Source: Pilatotrama ljubarskyi (Eukaryota > Basidiomycota > Agaricomycetes > Polyporales > Polyporaceae). Taken from it: a stretch of DNA of 64,000 nucleotides. The notes under the pieces were generated by a model, which saw nothing but the letters and a program-made list of their open reading frames with translations, did no database searches and was not told where the DNA came from. The stretch spans positions 117,458-181,457 of the forward strand of contig MU277705.1 of NCBI GenBank assembly GCA_022385805.1, written 5' to 3'. The position numbers were made by a program, and so were the translations under genes. Shown here piece after piece: positions 10,602 to 22,870 of the stretch (its first letter is position 1; each line of letters opens with the position of its first letter).

Positions 10602-13258
10602 GTGACCGGTAGTGTGAGCAGTTCGCGACAAACCGACATGCCGATCAGAGGAACCAAGCACTCTTCCCTGGTTTCCGATGATGCGCCCTTCTTCAGATCC
10701 CTAGCGGATCTCGATGGATGGTGTGACAAGTCGCTCAGCTCGAGGAGGCTACGCGGCATACTTCCTTACACTCCTCGCAGCACGACAGAAGGAGTGGGGG
10801 ATGGTGGTGGGAAGCTCTTGGTAAGTGCTGCATTTATACATTGCTCCACTCATGGTGATTACTGATTACGAGGCTAGGTCTGTCATGACTACAAGGTCTG
10901 ATGACCTCCCATTGCCAACGTCCGATTGAGATCATTGAGGCATGCGGACATGGCAGGGAGGCTACACTGAATCGCCTACGGCGCCGTCATACACATTCAA
11001 TTTCTGGGCGTACTGTGACACATTTATCTAGTGAGGCCACCGCCAGTTGCCCGACTTTGGTAGCTTATACTCGGATTCCGAAGCTTTGCTCATCACAGGA
11101 TTACCATCCCCCCTTCCGGCTGGATTACTGCTGCACATCGCCATGGTGTGAAGATGCTTGGAACGATGTAAGTCAGCTTGAGTCGTGCGACACGATCAGA
11201 CCATCGAAGATACAACGTTCGTCGCTCACTCATTACCTTGTCCTGCAGAATCTTCGAACATGCAGAATCGGAAGCAGACTGTTTGCGTCTTCTCGTGGGA
11301 CCTCTGCCCAAGTCACCAACTGGTCCGGCAAAGTCCAATCCGAAGATGACGCTCCCGGTGTCGCCCCATTACGCCAGGATTCTGGCGGAGCTCGCGTATC
11401 AACGAGGATTCGACGGATACTTGCTCAATATAGAGACCGCGCTGCGCGGGGGAGTAGAGCAGACGCGGGCATTGACCCTGTGGATAGCGCTACTCGAGCG
11501 GGAGCTCAAACGCACCGTGGGGGAACATGCGCATGTCATCTGGTAGCTTGCCACGGTCCGCTTCGTTTCATCACGCAATTGAAGAGCTTGCACAGGTATG
11601 ACAGTGTCATCGTCGACGGCAGGCTTGCATGGCAAGACCGTCTCAACAGCATCAACCTGCCCTTCTTCCTGCCATCCACTGCATTCTTCTCCAACTACAC
11701 GGTATGATTCCAGCCGCGGTCCCGAAGAGTGAAACATTGAGAGAATTACACCCAGTGGCGTTCTCATTACCCCAATGCTACGGCGCAGTACCTCCTTAGC
11801 CTGGATCAGTCGCTCTCATCCCGACCGAAACAGTTGCAAGACTTATTCATTGGCGTAGATGTCTGGGGCCGCGGATCGTATGGCGGCGGGGGGTTCGGGC
11901 TGTACAAAGCCATATCCCACATTGACCCGAAGTTCCTCGGGCTCAGCGTCGCCCTATTCGGTCACGCTTGGACATGGGAGAGCGAAAAGGACAAGCCTGG
12001 TTGGTCCTGGAATACTTGGTGGGACTACGAGCGCAAACTGTGGCTCGGTCCTGCAAAGAAAGATGAAGTCGTACCTGTCCCGGACTGGCCCCCACGTGAG
12101 GGCGAGCCGGTCCATGAGCACGGTCCCTTCGTCCCAATCGCGGAGTTCTTCCCTCGACACCCGCCGCCCAACCCAGCGGACTTGCCACTCTTCACCTCAT
12201 TCTCCCCTGGAGTCGGGTGGTCCTGGTTTGTGCGCGGAACCAGGGTGCTGCAGACGAACCACGGCTGGACGGACCTCGACAAGACGACCTCCATAGGCGA
12301 CTTGGTCTTCCCCAGGCCTGCTTTGGCTTGGGAAGGCGGTAATCGCGATGATCCGCTTCCAGAGGCGACATCGCAGCTATCCATGGACGACGCGTGGTTG
12401 GGAGGAAGCTCGCTTGTCGTGTCCGTCGCCGCACCAGGTTCTGAAGCCGAGGACGCCTACTTCCGTTGTGTATGGCTCCCCATCCAATCCTTGTCCATCA
12501 CTCCCGGCAAGTCCTATCGCATGACCGTGATGCTGAAGACCTCGGGGCCAGTTGACGTCGACGTGGGGGCCTCCGTGAAGGCGCTGGTCCCTGCCCTAGG
12601 GACGGAGTTCGATATCACTCACGTCCCCGCGCCATCTGAGCAAACCGCCCTGCCCGGAGGGTGGTCGGAAGTGACGGTCGACTTCCAGCTACCACTACAT
12701 AGAGACCTTGACGTCCTCAGCGCAGCAGGATTAATTATTGGCTTCGCATGCGAAGATCCCGCGCAAGCCGTAGAGTTCACGATCCACGTCGGCTCACTGA
12801 GTGTCTATGCCAACCCTTCCTCTCCCGAACATACCGTCGTCGAACCGAGAGTCATCTGGGCAGACGTCGTCCGGGATGCTCCTTCCAGCCCCTTCACTGG
12901 CGTACTCACGTGGGGCACGGGCATGTCGCTGGGCCCGGTACCCACCATCTCTCTGACCTCCCCCGAGGACACCCGGCCATGCTGGGTTCTCGACGACAAC
13001 ATCCCTGGCTTCCTGTATCACAACATTTACGTCGCTGCGCACACCGGAGAGGGTGTCGCCCTGGGTCCGGAGCAAGCCACCTTCGTTGGGACGACGGGTT
13101 TGGACGGCCGCGAAAACAGATTCTACATCGACGCGGCTTGCCTGCCACCCGGAATCTTCTCGGCTCAAGCCGTCAGGTTTTACGTTCAAGGGGTCACGGA
13201 CAGAGGCCGAGTGCTGCAGTGGCAGGACTGTGCCTTCGTTGATGTGCGGAAGAGGTGA
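10602..13258 (+). CDS. Cytosolic endo-beta-N-acetylglucosaminidase, glycoside hydrolase family 85
   Basis: Cleaves the GlcNAc-GlcNAc core of N-glycans, releasing free oligosaccharide. The frame starts at MTGSVSSS or at the nearby MPIRGTKH (10638). Successive exons give VCHDYKGGYTESP, FNFWAYCDTFIYFAHH, IPPSGWITAAHRHGVKMLGT and then the catalytic strand GFDGYLLNIE (about 11.41-11.44 kb), whose Asn and Glu match the GH85 pair (substrate-assisting Asn and acid/base Glu). Downstream are YDSVIVDGRLAWQD, FIGVDVWGRGSYGGGG and a C-terminal beta-sandwich region ending at 13258. Introns include 10821-10877 and 10896-10956 and others near 11.04-11.09, 11.17-11.25, 11.54-11.59 and 11.70-11.76 kb. There is no signal peptide, consistent with the cytosolic ENGase branch, which in animals acts on free oligosaccharides and glycans of misfolded glycoproteins. 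It lies tail-to-tail with the Yta7 gene. Confidence 0.92.
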
Positions 13259-13478
13259 TTGAGTGCTCGTAGCAGCTGGTACCCGCGATTGTATACTCGC
13301 CACGAAATCCAAGCAGGCACCGTCCGGAGAGTGATACGTATTGATAAATACGCGGGAAATACACAAGAGCAGCAAGTACTATAACAGATCAGTAGTTTAC
13401 AAACGTCCCAGTCCCTGCAAGAAGTCGCGTATTACGGTGAGCCGACCTCATCACCGCCTAGAACATGTCGCCGCTCGA

Positions 13479-16400
13479 TCATGGCGAGGCCGAGTCCATC
13501 TCATCCAGCGACACTTCCTCAACGAATTCGCGCGCTGTCGCCTTGAGTTCTTGTAGCAGACCCGTTCGATCCCATTCGGAACGGTGTTTCCACACGAGGC
13601 CCAGCAACGTTGCGCGGAGCTGCTCAAGCTGTTCGACGTTGAGCAGGCCCGTCGCATCGCGGAGGAAGAACTTGAGGTCGGCGAACAGATCCTCGTCGAG
13701 ATGGAACTCGGGTAAGGGCGTCGGGGAGCGCTCTACTTCCATCGACTGTTCAGGCGGGGGCTGCTCGGGCGCTTCGCTAGCCACCAAGGGCGCTTCCGCA
13801 GGCTGTGAGGTGTCCATTGGCTGGTCACCGTCCAGGATGACACCAGCATCAGATGGCAAGGCGTTCAAGGGAGCTGACGATTCTCCCTGAGGAACAGGCG
13901 CTTCCGTCGTCGCCGGCTTGGAGGGCGTGAAGGGGTTGTCAGGAGGATCCGTAGGCCCAGCTGTGCGAGTGTCGGTAGGTGAGGGTAACGGGTTCAGAAG
14001 GGCAGGATCGAAGCCGCTCCTGCGAGGAAGCTCAGAAGCAGTCTCCTCTGGTATCGTGTCCATGCCATCGGATTGATCGAGCGGCGCAGGCGGCTGTATT
14101 TCGTCGGCAAATCGTACGCTCATAGACCGCCCGCCCGTGGTAGGGGACAGCGGCCCGTCGGTAGCGTTCGCAGGCTCCTCACCCTCCTCTCCCTCCACCC
14201 GCGACTTCTTGCTTGCAGGCTCGGCGTCTTCCTCCGCTGGAGGTGTAGCGGCGGCCTCGTTCGACCGCTGCCGCTTCAACCTCCGCTCAATCTGGGTGGG
14301 ATCGGTGATCTGGATGTCCAGCTCTTGGCCATTGTGGCGTGCGCTACGCCGTGTGCCCGGCGCGTAGGTCTGGCCATTAGCCCCATTCGCGGCGAGTTCA
14401 GCCGCCTTCCCTTTCTCCCTACTCCGTCTGTGCTCCTCGCGGCGGCGTCGCTCCCGTACAGCCATACGCTGGCACTCGAGCCTGAACTGCGGGTCGAAAT
14501 CCTGGATGCTGACCTCTGCCGCGGTGAGCATGGCCTGCGCCCTGAATAGGCGCTCGGGATCCTCGTGGATCCTGACGTTTGCGTTATGTACGATCTTCCG
14601 GATGTCATCCAGGAAGTCGTCCGGCGTCAGGTATCGGCTCTTGTACAGCTCGACGTTCATGCGCTCGAGATCCATGTCGAAGAGGGGAGGCTCCGGGGGC
14701 ATCACTAGTTGTCCTTGGACTTGGTCGTCGATTGGCTGCTCAACAACCTGCTGCGTCCGTGTTTCGTTGACCACCTCTGTGACACCGTTCGGGGCCGTAT
14801 GCACTTCGACTGTCGAAGAGACGAGCTCGACCTGTGGTGGTTGCGCACTGAAGTCGTAGTTGTATTCCTCCTACATCCGACAGTCAGTGAAGTCTTGATT
14901 AGCTGGCTGGAGAGATCAACCGACCATCGCGCGCTTCGTGAAACGCTTAAACTTCCTCTTGAGCTCAGAAAGGATAGGCCCAAGACGGTACTTGAGCAGC
15001 GTGATGACGCGCTGATCACTCTCCTCCTGCACCGCGAGCTCAGCAGCCGTAGGCTGACGCGGTTCTAGGGGAGGGGCGATGGGCAGTTCCTCCAGTACGC
15101 GCTTCTTGCGCTTTATGCCGTCAGGGAACTGGCTCGGAGGACGGCGGACGTCGTTCATCAGGCCTTCGAAAAACGCTTCCCTTTGCGACGTGGTAGGCGC
15201 AGTCAAGGCTACGCGGTTCTCCCTTGTAGGTCCGAACCACTGCCGCACATCCTTGGGCAGCTGAGAAAAGGGCCCATCGACAACCGCGAGCAGCAGGACA
15301 GGGTCTGTGGGCGACAGCGAGTCGAGCATCGCGCGCACAGTCGTTCGCGCTGTCTCTGTGACTGCGGCGCACCAGCCTAACAGCGAGGGTATGTAGAGCA
15401 CAGAGGGTTGATGGCGCTTTGCTTCTACGAAGAGCTGGACCACCGCAGCTTCCGGGGTCTGGGGGCGGCTAGTAAGATAGAGCAGCACAGACCGTGCATA
15501 AAAACGCACCCTCGTGGAATCACTCATCAATGTCCCCAAGTCGAGGCTCTGGATATGATAGCCTTCTAGATGATGGAGGGCTGCTGCGGCAACATAGCCT
15601 TGGCCCATGCCGACGGGACCGTGCAGGACGACTCTAGGGCGATATATGCGCAGAGTCTCCATCGCTGATGATGCAGTTAGCGTTTAGTCAGGAGAGTCAG
15701 GGTTTCGCGGAGGTACTCACACTGCAACATGAGCTCGCGCTCAAGGGCGTTCTCTGAACCCTCATCCTCCCATTCCGCCTCCTCCAGCGCAGTGCGCTTC
15801 TTGCCCACAGGGAGGACCTTATCGATCACTGCTTTGATCCGGTCGAGGGGCTCCTGGAGCAGCGGTAAAAGCTGCGTCGGCAGCGGAGCAGCAGCAGAGG
15901 ACACCGATCGCGCGGAAGACGGTACAAGCTCTGCAAACGGATGACATAAGCGCCCATAAGCAAGGCACAACCAGACGATCGGAGAGGAACGCACTCTTGA
16001 TGGAGATCATGAAGTCGCGGAGCTCCACCTCGATCGTCTCCGGCTTGAGCAGCAGACGCTCGTTCGACTTGTAGATCTGCGGGTAGCGCCGCTGTACGGC
16101 GTTGAGAGCAGCCTCTGTGCAGAGTGCCTGTACGCGCAACGCTCAAATCATGCCTAGCTCTACATCACCAAATGCGCTCACCCTCAAGTCGGCACCGCCG
16201 TAACCCTTCGTGAGCTTGGCCAAGCCCTTCACGTTCTCCTCGCCCTTCTCCCCTTCCCAGCCGGCCCATTTCCTCGTCATAATTCGCAGGATCCGCTCCC
16301 TCGCCTCCAGGTTAGGAAGCGGGAAGTAGAACTCGCGGTCGAAGCGACCAGGACGGCGCAGGGCGGGATCTATCGCGTCCGGTCGGTTGGTAGCGCCGAT

Positions 16401-18459
16401 CACGATGACCTGACCGCGGCCGTCCATGCCGTCCATGAGCGCGAGGAGCGTCGAGACGATCGAGGCGTGAATCTGGTCCTGTTTTGATGACCGGACGGGC
16501 GCGAGACCGTCGATCTCGTCAAAGAAGATGATGCTCGGCTGTTGATTTCGCGCCTCCTCGAACAGTAGGCGCAGCTGGCGTTCGGCTTCACCGACCCATT
16601 TGGATAGACAGTCGGCACCCTTGCGCATGAAGAACGCTAGAGCAAGTTCAATGGCTGTCATAACGCAATCGCAAACGTGAGCACGTACAGATGCCTTTCC
16701 CATTTGACCGGCAGCTAGCAGCTAGTGCACGCGCCAGCAGCGTTTTACCAGTGCCTGGCGGACCGTGGAAGAGCACGCCTCGGGGTGGGGTCACGTTGAA
16801 TCTCTGGAAGACCTCCGGGTATAGGAGAGGGAGAAGGGTCATCTCCTTCAACGAATTGATGTCTTGCATTGAGCGTGTCAGCTGAGATGACGCCCTGGAT
16901 ATGAATGCACCTACGGTCATCCAAGCCGCCGACCTCGTCGAATGTGACGTTCTGGTTTACGCCGAGTGGATCAGCATCCGCGAGGGCTGAAGCACTTGTG
17001 AGCATGTTGCCAAGGCGTGAAGAGTCAGCGAGACGCACCTGCATCTCCCACCTTGCCCAGATTCGAGGGTGTCCCGGCGGCTGCAGCGAGGTCGCCAGGC
17101 AGAAAGCCACCTGCGTTCGCAGCACCTCCAGCAAACACTCCCCCGCCTCCCGCACCGGCGAGTCCGCCAAACGGTTTTCGGGGCGTCCGCGTAGCGAAGT
17201 CCGAGTCCTGTCAAGCGGTGAGCACATCAGCACGACGATGACGCACATTTGACCGCGAGGGAAGGCGTACGTACCGAGTCATCCGCTGCTGCACCCATCC
17301 ATCTGCTCAGCTCGGCACCAGTGGCACTCCAACCAGGAGGTTTGGGTCTGCCGTGATTACGATGCGATCTGGATGCACCAGGACGGGGCTTGGGGGGTGG
17401 TGGACGCATCTCCTCAAGGGGAGGGGGTATAGCATAGTTGATCTTCGCCCTCTGGCGTAGCGCGTAGGGCTTACCGTCATTGTCGGGCTCAGCATCGCCC
17501 TCGGCATCCGCTTCACCATCTGCATCCCCATCGAGCTCAGGCTCTGGAGACGTGGCAGGGGCCTCATCCAGAGAGCCGTCCCCATCTGCTGAGCCAGAGG
17601 AGGGTTCATCGACATAACCGTCCTCGTCATTCTCGTCGCCTTGAGCACCGGAGCGAGTCCGTCGCGTTGATAGGCGTGTCTTCCGTGAGGAAGAGGCCTG
17701 GGGCTGTGATTTGCCGTTGGATCGTCGCGCCTGGCGGCCACCACCATTGGACCGGCCGTTGCTGGAAGGGACGTTCTTGCTTCTGCTGCGCGCTGTATGC
17801 CGACCCACTCTAGCTTCACCGTTTTCGTCGTCACTCACAATGAACCCGTTCAGTTTGTTGGCGTGAGCACGGGTGGACGATCGTCCCCGAAGAGCGTAAC
17901 GACCAGGGCGCTCTTTCTCTTCTTCGTCGTCCTCGTCCTCCTCCTGGACAACCTGCTTCGACTTGCCCTTCGGAGAGATGACATCTAGAGGGTCGTCCTC
18001 GCTTCCTGATTCCTTGTAGGACTTCTTGGCAATACGGCGGCCGCGGGAGGATACCCCGAACTCCACATGCTCTTCTTCCTCGAGCTCTTCGTCTTCTGCC
18101 TTGGGTTTGTCATCTGCGTCCATGGACGCGTTGCTTTCGTGGTACTCTGACCCAGAGGCGACTGGGCTGCTAGGCTGGTGACGAGACGCACCGCGGGTGA
18201 CAGGAGCCATGGGTGGGAGTTTGATGCGCAAGCTGGTGGCCGGAGAGGGGAAAGCGTCTAGCGGAGGTTGCGGTGGCGGTGGGAGAGGTGCGTCGATATA
18301 GCCGTCGGACTGGGGCTCGAGCTGATACTGGGGGAGCTGGGGTTGGAAGTCGTGCGAGATGTACTGCTGCTGAGGGAGAGGAGGCTGTTGGACGGGCTGG
18401 GCGAAGTCGAATTGCGGGAAGACGAATTGATTGCCCGGAGGTTGGTATGGCGGGTTCAT
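13479..18459 (-). CDS. Chromatin AAA+ ATPase with bromodomain, Yta7/Abo1/ATAD2 family
   Basis: A histone H3-H4 chaperone/remodeller of chromatin. The first exon (18459-17227) encodes a Pro/Gln-rich then very acidic disordered N-terminus with repeated [14 protein letters not shown] basic patches. AAA domain 1 follows: Walker A GPPGTGKT near 16.76 kb, Walker [14 protein letters not shown] near 16.52 kb and the arginine-finger segment [19 protein letters not shown]. The second AAA domain (15662-14916) is degenerate: its Walker A reads GPVGMGQGY, lacking the lysine, and its Walker B lacks DE. A divergent bromodomain follows ([26 protein letters not shown], near 14.66-14.57 kb), then a long disordered tail ending DEMDSASP. 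An active first and dead second AAA ring is normal for this family. Introns are short; one joins RAM to EEYNYDF near 14.9 kb. Confidence 0.92.
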
Positions 18460-20042
18460 GGAAGATTACTGAGCTCGAAGTTGTGCAGTCACAACTTCCA
18501 CAGCGTTCGAACCTTCCTCCTGTACCCGCGTCCGCAGATCCCGTCGTTCCTAGCGTGAAAGTAGACCTCCTAAACTCCCAAGAGATGAGCCGAGAGCGGG
18601 TCGTGAGCACGAGAGGACAGAACAGAACAAGGTCGTCGTTTGTCTCGAAGAAGCGTAGACGCTGGACCAGGTATGTTTGACCCTATTTGGCACCGGTGGC
18701 GATGCGGCATCAGCATGCTGCTCTCGTCCCGCTCGTTCCGTCGCATTCCTCGCCCAAACGCTGCGTCCAGCAGCGACAGGAGGATCGTATTTCTGACACG
18801 ACTCCGCGGAAAGCAGGGATGCTCACAGAGACAGCGCGCTGGAGCAGCGGACACAGATCTGGTAGACTTACACACGTTCACGCCTTCCCACCAGACCTTC
18901 TGCCGCTTATCCGACCGCCCTTGCCCTGCATGTCGTCGCCCCGTCCCGGTTCGCCTGCCGTCCTCGATGGGTATCATGAAGTGGCCCAGTATGTCAGTCA
19001 AGTCTGAGCGCGAAGGTCGAGCGAATGGCATCTGTCGAAGTGTAATATAAACTGCGTACAGCGGTCAACTGAAGCTCGTCCAGCGTTTGGTGTCTGGGTT
19101 GTTTACGCATGGTCCAGATGGATGTACGAGAGCAAAGAGGCCTTTCGACGTCCTGCAAACCGACGGCGTCGTCGTCCTGTAGGTTCACCGCTCTTCACCA
19201 GACTCTGTCCCAGCCTCTTTCCTATCTGGGTACACGCGCTGACGAGAAAGGCAATTGGTACTATTTGCTGGCGCTGTTCAACCTGACGTGCCTTCACCGT
19301 GGGGAGCGTGTCGCATTCACAAATAGTTGTTAGGCAAGTGAGCGAGGGTGTGATGCCGACTGACTACACGGAGGGTGATCCAAATCCTCACTATCATCCG
19401 CCGTCTGCGGTCCTTAGTGGAGTCGGTCAGTAGGATCTTTCTGCATCTATCCTCCTTGTTCCGAGTCCGTTAGCCTTGCGTGGCTTCCAAGGAACCGAGT
19501 GATTTTCACCGATATCATCTCTTCTGTGGCGGCCAGCCGCCTCTGGAAACTGCCCTACGGATAGATCCTGCGCGGGTTCGATTCTTTACCGGAATCGCGT
19601 TCACGCCACCCATCTTGTACCTTCCATTGCAACCCTCGTACACGGCTGTTCAGCCTTAGTAGACTGGACCCATCAGGGTGGTAGCCACATGGCCATGAGT
19701 CTGTTAACGTTACACCTTTGAAACGGTCACATCATGATCTCACTGAGGGTGCTATTGCTACATTTCGCCTGTCGATGCTGGCACTTAGTAGATTGAGGAC
19801 CCCCTGCATGTAAGGGTTGCAGCCCCCGATACGCAGCGGCAAGAGTCCTGAAGATGTCGCCAAATAAGGCACAACAAGCTTTCGCTAGTGCCACGGGCGG
19901 CAGGTGCATGAACTTGAACGTTGTAACGTTCACGGGGCTCATCATTGCCATTGCACGTCGAGCACTACGACGTAGTTCACACTGTTCCCCTTGGGCTGTT
20001 CTGGCGGACGCGCGAGGATATATTGATCAATTTCCTGCATAT
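18460..20042. other. Intergenic region upstream of the Yta7-type gene
   Basis: This 1.6-kb stretch has overlapping open frames on both strands (for example 18570-19031 and 18994-19188 on the minus strand), but none shows a domain or a convincing exon chain. It should contain the Yta7-type promoter and the promoter of the kinase that starts near 20.0 kb. A small unrecognised gene cannot be excluded. Confidence 0.35.
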
Positions 20043-21210
20043 ATGGCTAACCGTCGTTTCCTCGAGAAGCATAAGAGCAAACCGCCTCCATGGCCGATCG
20101 CTAGGCACCCGGACGGTTCGATAGATTACTTGGGCATCCCCGCTTGGCTTCAGAATCTGCCCGAGCTGCAAGAGCGCGGAATCGTACTCAGCGAATGTCT
20201 GAAACCGGTGAGCATAGCTCTTCCTCAGTACGCTCAATATGTGCCAAGCAATCCGTTCGCGGCAGTACTACGTCTACAGCACAAACACCAATGACCACAC
20301 CGCGCCTACATACGTCGTTAAACTCCTCGAGCCCGACACGGAAGAAGGTCCTATCTACGAGCGACTCGGGCGTGATCCCCAGCTCTCCAAGTATACTGTA
20401 CCGTTCGAGATCATCAAGTCGACCAACCCACGGCTGCTTGTAATGCCTTACGTCGAGGGGTTGGCCCATAGCCGTCCGTTCCGTGCTCCTCTATCCGCTG
20501 TCATGGACGTCTTCTTGCAGATGGTTGAGGTGCGCAGACCGTTCACATAAGACTTCTAGACGTTCATCGTACCATTACCCAGGCGGTCGCCCTCTTGCAC
20601 GATCGCAAGATTGTACACCTGGTAGGCTTCATGCTCCGTCTCTTCGCTGTCGACGCTACATGAGCCCCAAACAGGACATCTGTCCTGGCAACGCTCTACG
20701 CGGCGGCGAGTACGAGGCCAAATTCGACAAACGGATTGTACCAGGAAGGATGTACATCATTGACTATCATCACTCTCGGCAGCTCCAACTCGGCCCTGGC
20801 GAACACCCCACCATATCCCTTCCGCTTACCCAGGTTCCTCCGCCGCTCGACATGGAAGACTTTGATCCCTACTCTTGGGATGTGTACTGCCTTGCTTTCA
20901 TCTGGGGCGGGCTTATCAAGGTGCGCGAGGTGCTTCCCTGACACTCTAGCAGTGTAGAGGACTCATGGCCCCTCCTCAGGTTAATTACTCAACTGTGTCT
21001 TCACCCCCTTGGGCTGCACGGCGAATCCACAAGTGGCTCTTAGGCAACGAACGAGGATGTACGACTATCTGCCGATGCCGACCTACGGCGCGTCAGGTAT
21101 TCCAGATCCTCACCGTGGTCCGATGCCTGTGCGCCATTGTCGAACTGTCTGGCCGAATAATTCAACATGTCTCCTCCTTATGCCGGTGGCCTCGCTGGGT
21201 TTCAAAGTAA
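20043..21210 (+). CDS. Atypical protein-kinase-like protein (basidiomycete family), intact copy
   Basis: Exons read: about 20043-20207, 20266 to about 20530, a tiny exon near 20.58-20.62 kb, one near 20.67-20.92 kb, and a last one from about 20.98 kb. The N-lobe strand YVVKLLEPDTEEGPIYERLG supplies a VAIK-type lysine and an alpha-C glutamate, but no glycine-rich loop is obvious. The catalytic loop is formed across an intron as RKIVHL + DICPGN, keeping the Asp and Asn of HxDxxxxN. The metal-binding position reads YIIDYHHSR instead of DFG. The C-lobe contains DPYSWDVYCLAFIWGGLIK and ends with the kinase helix RPTARQVFQIL. Active or pseudo-enzyme status is open. The frame is open upstream to an ATG at 19854, so the true start is uncertain. 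A broken inverted copy lies at about 37 kb. Confidence 0.68.
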
Positions 21211-21559
21211 CGGAGCAATTGTCACCAACACATGCTCACGTATAGCCGTGTACCGGACACTCTCTTTGGATGTGTATGTCTCACCTCTGACGGTTAGCCG
21301 CCCCTCATTGTGCTTGTCTCTCGTACACCATGCATATGACGTCGGGAACCAGATCACATCATACGCCACAACTGCTCAACTATCCGTTGCTTGTTCTCCT
21401 ACCAAATTCTCCCGCTCCCGAGTGCTCGTCGCGATCGATCCTGCTTCCTCTATGCGTTCGTCGTTGTGTCCACCCTACGATCTGTGCGCCGAGTCAGTCA
21501 GGCTGAGGACACGAGGGGTGGAGGATGGAATACACTCACCGCTTTTCCAGCGATCACAC

Positions 21560-22310
21560 CTAAGCAAATGGGTTGCGTAGGTCGAATTGGCGCAGGTATT
21601 CTCCCGGCGAGCCCAGCAGTTGAGTAAGACCGATCCTGACTGCAGTCCGAATGAGGGCTGCATCAGCCTTCTCAGGGTGCACCAGCCAAACGGTGAACTT
21701 GGTCCTCGCGCCAGTGCTTTCGGTTACTCTGAGACTGAAGACTACGTTGGTGGGCTCCGACCTCGAATAGCCAGTTCTTTCGAGAGGGCACTGGTAGGGC
21801 CTCCGATCGTCAAGGTCCTGTCATCGCTCAGGTCGCTGACAACGAAGAATGCATCATCCATCCCATCGACAGATTCGGCGAGTGAGTGAATGGCATGCTG
21901 CAGAGCGTTGGCGATCTCTGCTTCCCACTGCGCTTTAGACATCGAGCCAAACGCAAATGGGTCCAACGAGGAGCTAAGGGGTATTGACAGCACAAGCTCA
22001 GTGAGTGAATAATACCTTCGGCAACTTGGGTAAGTCGTTGAGGGAGGTTTCGAACTCCAACGACAGCGGGAGCCAGCTTCAAAAAGGTCCTTCCTGTTAT
22101 CTGATCTCATCAGGAGACGTAAGCCTTCCCAAGAATCCAAGCTTTGGTTTGTGAATAGTGAAATGCGCTGATGTCACTGAGAAATTCGTTATCTCTGCGG
22201 GCCGATGCTGTCGCCATCCGCCCAGGACCGCTGGCGTAACGATGGTCAGAGCGTGTGAGCTTGGACATCCACATCAGTGAAGCCCAGGTGCACCTGGGCA
22301 GACAATAGAA
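21560..22310 (-). CDS. Uncharacterised multi-exon gene (3' exons supported, 5' end unclear)
   Basis: I do not recognise the product. Three consecutive pieces read as protein: SLEFETSLNDLP, then DPFAFGSMSKAQWEAEIANA with HSLAESVDGMDDAFFV, and finally a last exon containing TKFTVWLVHPEKADAALI and ending LRQFDLRNPFA before a TAG at 21560-21562. The second and third pieces join across a 50-nt GT...CAG intron that restores the frame. Joining the first and second needs a weak GTTGCC donor or another solution. The upstream frame (NEFLSDISAFHYSQTKAWILG) is plausible but not connected with confidence. The gene converges with the kinase at 20-21.2 kb. Confidence 0.4.
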
Positions 22311-22870
22311 TCCCATGCGGAGTATGATCGGAGGTCAGACGTGAACAAATCATCTTCGAGATGCAGCTCACCGGGTCGGAAAGAAGGACAGATCATCATC
22401 ATGCGCAGTACAGCGGTCCAATCGCATCTTCGGGGCAAAACCGGTATCGCCTCAAATGCGTACGCAGACGTACGCCCGAAGTGTCTCCTTGTCTGGGCGC
22501 GAGGTCATCTGCAAAGCAAACTCCAACAGCACCTGGGCAGACGCCAGTCAATCTGTCACGTTCATATCGCAGTTCGCTCCTGTGCATGCAGTCTCATGCA
22601 AATGGGGCGCATCCCGCGCGCATACGACTCCCGTCAGCCACAAGCTCGCGTTTAGGGCCAGACCTGACGAACACTGTTCCGACGCTTGGTGCTTAAGACG
22701 CCTCCATTTGAGCAGATACCCGACAGTCAATCTAGGGAGAAGGATGTTAAAGACGAAGAACCGAAGGTGGAACGCGTACACATACACATTACTCGAACAA
22801 CAGACAGTCCGTAGCATACCGCATACCCGCCTCACAGCCAACAATATCCCAGCTGAAGCGTCCCGGTCCG
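22311..22870. other. Intergenic, 3' flank of the RRM protein gene
   Basis: No gene is supported. Short overlapping frames have no recognisable sequence. The region probably holds the 3' UTR of the RNA-binding protein gene and the promoter of the unknown gene to its left. Confidence 0.35.

Noticed and set aside
10445..10759. Minus-strand frame covering the end of RNA14 and start of GH85
   Set aside because: It overlaps the GH85 first exon on the other strand and has no recognisable content.
18570..19188. Minus-strand frames upstream of the Yta7-type gene
   Set aside because: They cannot be joined into a convincing gene and show no family sequence; treated as intergenic.
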